Of a DNA stretch of 64,000 nucleotides, positions 59,947 through 64,000 are shown in pieces. The notes below the pieces were generated by a model. The model was not told the origin of the DNA, did not search any database, and saw only the letters and a program-made list of their open reading frames with translations. The position numbers and the translations under genes were made by a program. The stretch spans positions 596,393-660,392 of the forward strand of contig NZ_FMCR01000004.1 of assembly GCF_900091575.1 (NCBI RefSeq), written 5' to 3'. Source of the stretch: Micromonospora saelicesensis (GTDB lineage: Bacteria > Actinomycetota > Actinomycetes > Mycobacteriales > Micromonosporaceae). Within the stretch, counting starts at the first letter, position 1. Each line of letters starts with the position of its first letter.

Positions 59947-60860
59947 CCCTCCGCGAGCCAGTCCGTCAGCAGTCGGTGGTCGATCGAGTCCACCCGACCG
60001 AGCGGACGACCCGAGGCCGCCCGGCCCCGCAGCTCCGCCCGGGTGAACCAGCGCGCCTCCAGCAACTCCTCGCCGTCCACGCGTACCTCGTCGGAGGTGG
60101 CGGTGGCCCGGAAGCCCACCATCAGGCCGGCGGGGAACGGCCACGCCTGTGACCCCTGGTAGGTCACGTCGGTGACGGTCACGCCCGCCTCCTCGCCCAT
60201 CTCCCGACGGACCGCGTCCTCCAGGCTCTCGCCGATCTCGACGAAGCCGGCCAGCGTCGAGTACGCGTCCTCGGCCGCGCCCGCGTGCCGGGCCAGCAGA
60301 CAGCGCCCCGACCGACCGGGTGCCTCGACCAACACGATGATGGCCGGCTCGATCCGGGGGAACAGCAGACGTCCACACTCCGTGTCGGTGCAGGTCCGCA
60401 GGTGCCCGCCGCCGTCGGCGACGGCCGGCGCGCCGCACGTCCCGCAGAATCGCTGCTGCCGGTGCCAGTGCAACAAACCCCTGGCGTACGCCTGGACGGC
60501 CGCGTCGCCGGGTTCGAGCCGCCCGACCAGTGCCCGCACGTCGACGGACCGCACCGCACCGGCCATCTCGACGGCGGACCGCTCGGGGAGCGCGGAGAGG
60601 TCCGCGGCGAACACGGCGGCCTCCCCGTCGAGCCCCAGGAAGACGGTCTCGCCGGCGGCGGACCGGACCAGCGCCGCGCGCTCCGCGCTGAGCCGAACCG
60701 GCCCGTGCCCGTCGACGAGACAACGGTCCCGCCACATCGGCAGCAGCATGGTGGTCGACTCGGTGAGCAGCGCACCCAACCGCGTCGGATCGGTGCGCAA
60801 CGGTCCCGCCCGGTCCAGCGATCCGCCCCCGTACGCCAACACCCGCTCCGCAGTGTCCAC
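59943..60860 (-). CDS. nudC: NAD(+) diphosphatase (NADH pyrophosphatase)
   Basis: A 305-aa cytosolic Nudix hydrolase that splits NAD(H) and can remove NAD caps from RNA. A four-cysteine zinc site (FCGTCGAP and CTDTECGR) lies in the middle. The Nudix box is GFVEIGESLEDAVRREMGEEAGV in spirit (G-x5-E-x7-R-E-x2-E-E-x-G), followed by the family signature SQAWPFPAGLM. The start is uncertain: GTG 60860 opens a protein that fits the family's N-terminal domain, but in-frame GTG codons about 20-24 codons upstream are also possible; no ribosome site decides it. The zinc-containing N-terminal domain is intact. Confidence 0.9.
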   Translation of the reverse strand: MDTAERVLAYGGGSLDRAGPLRTDPTRLGALLTESTTMLLPMWRDRCLVDGHGPVRLSAERAALVRSAAGETVFLGLDGEAAVFAADLSALPERSAVEMAGAVRSVDVRALVGRLEPGDAAVQAYARGLLHWHRQQRFCGTCGAPAVADGGGHLRTCTDTECGRLLFPRIEPAIIVLVEAPGRSGRCLLARHAGAAEDAYSTLAGFVEIGESLEDAVRREMGEEAGVTVTDVTYQGSQAWPFPAGLMVGFRATATSDEVRVDGEELLEARWFTRAELRGRAASGRPLGRVDSIDHRLLTDWLAEG

Positions 60861-61042
60861 CCGGTCACCGTGCCACGCCGGTGGTCGGCCGTCGGCACCG
60901 CCCCCGGACCGGTGCGACACGCCGAACGACACGCGGTAGCAGCGCCTGAAGGGCGCAGCCGACGAGGACGGCCGGGCATTCGTTACCGTAGGTGCCTCCG
61001 GGAGGGAGGACCTCCCGCGGCACCCTGGCGATCGAGGTTGCA

Positions 61043-62863
61043 GTGACGCTGTACGGCGAAAACAGTCCACCCGCCGACGACCGGCCCACCGTGCAGGTCA
61101 CCGCGGTCACCTGGCCGGACGACGGAGCTGAGCCGGTCACCACAGCCGCTCCCGGCGAGCCGGACGGCGGCCCGCGTCGGCCGCGTCGGATGCGCGTGCT
61201 GCTCGCCGCCGGCATCACGGGTGGCGTCCTCGCCGCCGTGGCGGGTGCCGGCGCCTGGGCGTACGCCGGTGACGTTCCCCGTGGCACCAGCGTTCTCGGC
61301 ACCGAACTGGGCGGCCGGAGCCGCGCGGACGCCGACCGGGAGTTGCGGGCGGAGCTGGACCGGAGGGCGGCAACGCTCGCCACGCCGCTGAAGGTCACCG
61401 TCGACGGGCGCACCGCCGAGATCAACCCCGCCGACGTGGGGCTGACCGTCGACGTGCCGGCGACCGTCGCGGCAGCCGCCGAGGCCGACGCCCACCCGGT
61501 CAGCCGGTTGGTCGGCTCCCGCACCGTCGAGCCGGTGGTGACCGTCGACGTGGGCCGGTTGGACGATGCACTCCGTAAGGTGCTCGGCAACCAGGCCCAG
61601 GGCATGACGATGCCGGCGATCACCTATCAGGGCACCACGCCGAAGGTCGTACAGCCCAAGCCCGGGCTGGCTCTGAACCCGGAACGTTCCGCCGAGGTGG
61701 TCCGCGCCGGCTGGTTGGCCGGCGCCCCGGTCACCGTGCCCCTGGTGGAGACCCACCCGGCGACCACTCCGGAGGAGTTGGACCGGATGGTCAGCGAGCT
61801 GGCGAAGCCGGCGGTCGCCGCGCCGGTCACCCTGCGTACCAACAAGGGCCAGGTGACGATCCCGCCCGCCGCCATCGCGAAGAGCCTTCGGTTCGGGGCC
61901 GACAAGACCGGCAAGCTCACCCCGTCGGTGGACGTCAAGCGGCTGCGGGCGGCGCTCGGCGACAAGCTGGCCGCCATCGAGGTGCCGCCGAAGGACGCCA
62001 CGATGACGATTTCCGGTGGCCGGCCCACCGCCAAGGAGGGGCGATCCGGGCAGCAGCTGGACACCGCAGCCCTCAGTCGAGACCTGCTGGCCGTGCTGCC
62101 GAAGGCGGACGGCCGCGAGGTGACCGGCGAGTTGCAGCCGACGCCGCCGGAGCTGACCGGGGAGAAGCTCGCCGGCCTGGGCATCAAGGAGCGGGTGTCG
62201 ACCTTCACCACCCGGTTCACCGGCGGCATGGCCTCGTCGCGCAGCCAGAACATCGCGACCATCGCGAGGAAGGTGGACGGCACCGTCGTGCTACCCGGGA
62301 AGACGTTCTCGCTCAACGGGCACACCGGCGAGCGCGGCTACGCCCAGGGCTACCGGGACGCACCTGTCATCCTCGACGGCAAGCTGGTGCCGGGCGTCGG
62401 CGGCGGCACCTCGCAGTTCACCACCACGCTGTTCAACGCGACCTACTACGCCGGCTTGGAGGATGTCGAGCACAAGCCGCACTCGTACTGGTTCGACAGG
62501 TACCCGGCGGTCATCGAGTCCACGATCTTCTGGCCGAATCTGGACTTCAAGTTCCGCAACAACACCGAGTACGGCGTGCTCATCGACACGTCGTACACGT
62601 CCAGCACGATCACCGTGTCGATCTGGAGCACGAAGATCTACGACAGCGTGAAGACCGAGTACGGGCCGCGCCGCAACATCACGGCGCCGAAGCAGATCCA
62701 TCTGGCTCCCGGCCCCTCGTGCATCGAGACCAACGGCATCAACGGCTTCACCCAGGACGCCTTCCGGGTCATCAAGAAGGGCGGCGTGGTGGTCAAGCGG
62801 GAGAAGTTCACCTGGCGCTACGACGCGGAGCCCCGCTACGTCTGCGGGCCGAAGACGTCCTGA
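61043..62863 (+). CDS. VanW family cell-wall protein
   Basis: A 606-aa membrane-anchored protein. A cytoplasmic Pro/Asp-rich segment (about 1-45) precedes one helix (about 50-75). The extracytoplasmic part has two PG_binding_4-type modules (about 80-190 and 230-355, with LNPERSAEVVRAGWLAGAPV between), then the VanW domain from FTTRFTGGMASSRSQNIATI to the end. VanW accompanies some glycopeptide-resistance loci; its function is unknown, but it probably acts in peptidoglycan. The GTG start at 61043 has GAGG five bases upstream; the upstream frame is open but not plausible. The gene is divergent from nudC. Confidence 0.88.
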   Translation: MTLYGENSPPADDRPTVQVTAVTWPDDGAEPVTTAAPGEPDGGPRRPRRMRVLLAAGITGGVLAAVAGAGAWAYAGDVPRGTSVLGTELGGRSRADADRELRAELDRRAATLATPLKVTVDGRTAEINPADVGLTVDVPATVAAAAEADAHPVSRLVGSRTVEPVVTVDVGRLDDALRKVLGNQAQGMTMPAITYQGTTPKVVQPKPGLALNPERSAEVVRAGWLAGAPVTVPLVETHPATTPEELDRMVSELAKPAVAAPVTLRTNKGQVTIPPAAIAKSLRFGADKTGKLTPSVDVKRLRAALGDKLAAIEVPPKDATMTISGGRPTAKEGRSGQQLDTAALSRDLLAVLPKADGREVTGELQPTPPELTGEKLAGLGIKERVSTFTTRFTGGMASSRSQNIATIARKVDGTVVLPGKTFSLNGHTGERGYAQGYRDAPVILDGKLVPGVGGGTSQFTTTLFNATYYAGLEDVEHKPHSYWFDRYPAVIESTIFWPNLDFKFRNNTEYGVLIDTSYTSSTITVSIWSTKIYDSVKTEYGPRRNITAPKQIHLAPGPSCIETNGINGFTQDAFRVIKKGGVVVKREKFTWRYDAEPRYVCGPKTS

Positions 62864-63010
62864 GGCCCCCGCTCGGGGTCGACCCTGCTCTGAGGCCGAC
62901 CCTGCTCCGGTCAGCGCGGGTCCGGGGGTCTACTCAGGCCCGACGGTCTGAGGGTCCGCTCAGGTCCGAGGTCAGCCCTTCTCTGAGGCCAGTCCTGCTC
63001 CGAGAGGTCG
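62864..63010. repeat. degenerate GAGGCCGACCCTGCT-type tandem repeats
   Basis: The stretch between the VanW stop and the small membrane gene consists of decayed 15-25-base units variants of (T)GAGG-C-C-(G/A)(G/A)-(T/C)CCTGCTC, each with CTCAGGTCC relatives. I see no hairpin with a strong stem. It looks like old repeat expansion and may be unstable. Confidence 0.55.
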
Positions 63011-63024
63011 GTCCTGCTCTGCGG

Positions 63025-63291
63025 TCAGCTCAGGTCCCGGGCCAGCTCAGGCGGCGTTGCCGCCGCGCCCATGCGCTTGCCGCCCTGCGGTGGCATCGGC
63101 ACCGTGCGAGTCTCCTGCACCCGGATCTCGGCCCGGAACCGGTGCGCCGCGGGGTGCCACATCTCCTCGAACGGCCCCATGACCTCGCCACCGATGCCAC
63201 GACGACGGACCCGGGACGCGAGCCACCAGAGGATGCCCAGGACCGCCGCCACGCAGCCCGCGAACACCACAAATATCAGGACCTCATCCAC
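63025..63291 (-). CDS. small single-helix membrane protein
   Basis: An 88-aa protein: a helix (about 3-25, VLIFVVFAGCVAAVLGILWWL) is followed by a basic turn (RVRRRG) and a soluble domain with GPFEEMWHPAAHRFRAEI. Similar small proteins occur in Micromonospora, function unknown. The GTG start at 63289-63291 is supported by a TAGGCT hexamer exactly 6 bases upstream (63298-63303 on the complement), and no ribosome site exists, so it is likely leaderless. It precedes no other gene on its strand before the rRNA terminator region. Confidence 0.65.
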   Translation of the reverse strand: MDEVLIFVVFAGCVAAVLGILWWLASRVRRRGIGGEVMGPFEEMWHPAAHRFRAEIRVQETRTVPMPPQGGKRMGAAATPPELARDLS

Positions 63292-63297
63292 AGGCCG

Positions 63298-63303
63298 AGC
63301 CTA
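63298..63303 (-). promoter_or_regulatory. -10 element of leaderless small membrane protein gene
   Basis: TAGGCT on the minus strand, six bases before the GTG start. The spacing is the same as for the HEPN, DUF885 and methyltransferase genes. Confidence 0.5.
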
Positions 63304-63392
63304 GCCCTGGACGCCAGGCCCAAGCCTGGACTGCACACCCAGCCTGCCGACCTGCTGACCGCCGAACCCCTGATCTGCTGACCCCCCGACCG

Positions 63393-63416
63393 CTGATCTG
63401 CTGATCTGCTGATCTG
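63393..63416. repeat. three 8-bp CTGATCTG tandem repeats
   Basis: CTGATCTG is repeated exactly three times, with further CTGAT(C/T) relatives nearby (63349-63385). The 344-bp gap 63304-63647 has no gene; it also holds an inverted repeat (63467-63506) and the half site at 63614-63632. Confidence 0.7.
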
Positions 63417-63466
63417 CAGAATCGCTGACCACCACCTGGCCCGTTCGCAAGATCGCGCAACATCCT

Positions 63467-63506
63467 GGATGTAGTGGTGTCCGCACGCCGTGAGGCCACT
63501 ACATCC
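63467..63506. repeat. inverted repeat with GGATGTAGTGG arms
   Basis: Arms GGATGTAGTGG (63467-63477) and CCACTACATCC (63496-63506) enclose an 18-nt loop. A CGCAAGATCGCGCAACATCC stretch precedes it, linking it to the CAAGATCG core seen at 12095-12104. It resembles short dispersed palindromes often seen between genes in this genus, as far as I recall. Confidence 0.55.
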
Positions 63507-63613
63507 TGGTTCGAGCGTGACCTTGACGGCTTCGGAGCAGCTCGGCCCCTGTCCCCGGCCTGACAGGTCATCGTTCCCGACCTCACCGGGTCATCGGGTA
63601 GCCCGGGGGTATC

Positions 63614-63632
63614 AGGAAACCGAGCCGATCAA
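63614..63632. repeat. half-site of the dispersed palindromic repeat
   Basis: AGGAAACCGAGCCGATCAA corresponds to one arm of the elements at 15280-15358 and 39917-39991; the other arm is missing. Confidence 0.5.
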
Positions 63633-63647
63633 CCAGGCAGGGGAATG

Positions 63648-63683
63648 CAGAAAAGGCCACCCCGTTAGGGGTGGCCTTTTCTG
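63648..63683 (-). terminator. rRNA operon terminator
   Basis: A perfect 16-bp stem (63648-63663 with 63668-63683) with a GTTA loop; on the minus strand the stem carries the GGTGGCCTTTTCTG U-rich arm. It lies 8 bases past the 5S end and is a strong intrinsic terminator for the leftward rRNA transcript. Confidence 0.9.
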
Positions 63684-63690
63684 AAAGATT

Positions 63691-63809
63691 GTCCGGCGGC
63701 GTCCTACTCTCCCACACCCTCACGAGTGCAGTACCATCGGCGCTGGAGGGCTTAGCTTCCGGGTTCGGAATGTAACCGGGCGTTTCCCCTCCGCCATGAC
63801 CGCCGTAAC
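63691..63809 (-). rRNA. 5S ribosomal RNA
   Basis: A 119-nt 5S rRNA on the minus strand; the 5' end is GTTACGGCGGTC and the 3' end CGCCGCCGGAC, pairing as helix I. The conserved loop CATTCCGAACCCGGAAGCTAAG is complete. It is the last gene of the rRNA operon. Ends are approximate to a few bases. Confidence 0.95.
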
Positions 63810-63895
63810 TCTATGAACATATCAAACAACCCCGGTAACACTTCACGGGTGTTCGCTTGTTCAGAGTTGCACAGTGGACGCGTAGCAGCTTAGTA

Positions 63896-64000
63896 GTCAA
63901 GTCCTCGGCCTATTAGTACCGGTCAACTGAACCCGTTACCGGGCTTACATTTCCGGCCTATCAACCCAGTCGTCTAGCTGGGGGCCTTACCCCACAAAGT
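63896..64000 (-). rRNA. 23S ribosomal RNA, 3' end only
   Basis: The minus strand reads GGTTGATAGGCCGGAAATG, then GACCGGTACTAATAGGCCGAGG, the universal 3' end of 23S rRNA. The gene continues beyond the right window edge. The 86-bp spacer 63810-63895 to 5S shows no tRNA. Confidence 0.93.

Noticed and set aside
63490..63684. 64-codon plus frame near the rRNA terminator
   Set aside because: It runs through the inverted repeat and the terminator hairpin; no coding signature.

Overview
The window is chromosomal DNA from a very GC-rich actinomycete, most likely Micromonospora or a close relative in the Micromonosporaceae. This rests on the codon use, frequent GTG starts, GTGA/ATGA start-stop overlaps, XRE-DUF397 cassettes, a DUF6230/DUF6114 pair and an AftD-type arabinan locus (arabinose is a known whole-cell sugar of Micromonospora). 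The species call is inference from gene content only.

Layout. 1-4.1 kb: 3' part of leuA, a convergent DHA2-type drug exporter, and a secreted HNH nuclease coupled to a small unknown gene. 4.1-10.1 kb: a leftward five-gene oligopeptide/dipeptide ABC operon (SBP-B-C-D-F) with a palindromic candidate operator. 10.2-15.2 kb: recombination/replication block recR-ybaB and dnaX, the latter carrying large low-complexity insertions. 15.3-15.7 kb: SRP RNA (ffs) and tRNA-Ser(GGA). 15.7-17.85 kb: an islet next to the tRNA with a possible integrase remnant and a visibly lower-GC, leaderless gene for an ApeA-like HEPN protein (Rx4H motif); this is the best candidate for an uncharacterised defence-like system. 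17.85-19.5 kb: two small leftward genes and an XRE-DUF5753/DUF397 pair. 19.6-25.2 kb: a secreted FG-GAP propeller, two unknowns, and a secreted protein of seven four-cysteine repeats. 25.2-30.4 kb: carboxylesterase, GntR-TetR hybrid regulator, a TetR/SDR divergon with two matching operators, tRNA-Ser(CGA), deoD.

30.6-36.1 kb: an envelope-type module (FtsX/MacB permease, LolD-like ATPase, adaptor with peptidoglycan-binding insert, repeat lipoprotein) divergent from a response regulator/sensor kinase pair. 36.1-42.8 kb: tadA and its partner gene, small proteins, an M23 lipoprotein, a HhH-PHP hydrolase, an EamA exporter and a DUF885 metallopeptidase. 42.9-45.3 kb: DUF6230/DUF6114 pair behind a GTTACC palindrome.

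45.6-59.9 kb: a cell-envelope polysaccharide locus (methyltransferase, DUF3068 protein, acyltransferase, GT4 glycosyltransferase, DUF2613 peptide, two GT-C-like membrane proteins, AftD-like arabinofuranosyltransferase, flippase-like protein) whose content and several protein lengths recall the mycobacterial Rv0224c-Rv0228 and Rv0236A/aftD genes. 59.9-63.3 kb: nudC, a VanW-family wall protein and a small membrane protein. 63.65-64 kb: the 3' end of a leftward rRNA operon (23S 3' end, 5S, strong terminator).

Transcription features are clear: at least eight strong intergenic hairpins serve as terminators, often between convergent genes; four genes share a -10-like TANNNT box exactly 6 nt before the start codon, the signature of leaderless mRNAs. 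Several dispersed palindromic intergenic repeats are present. No CRISPR array or intact insertion sequence was seen.
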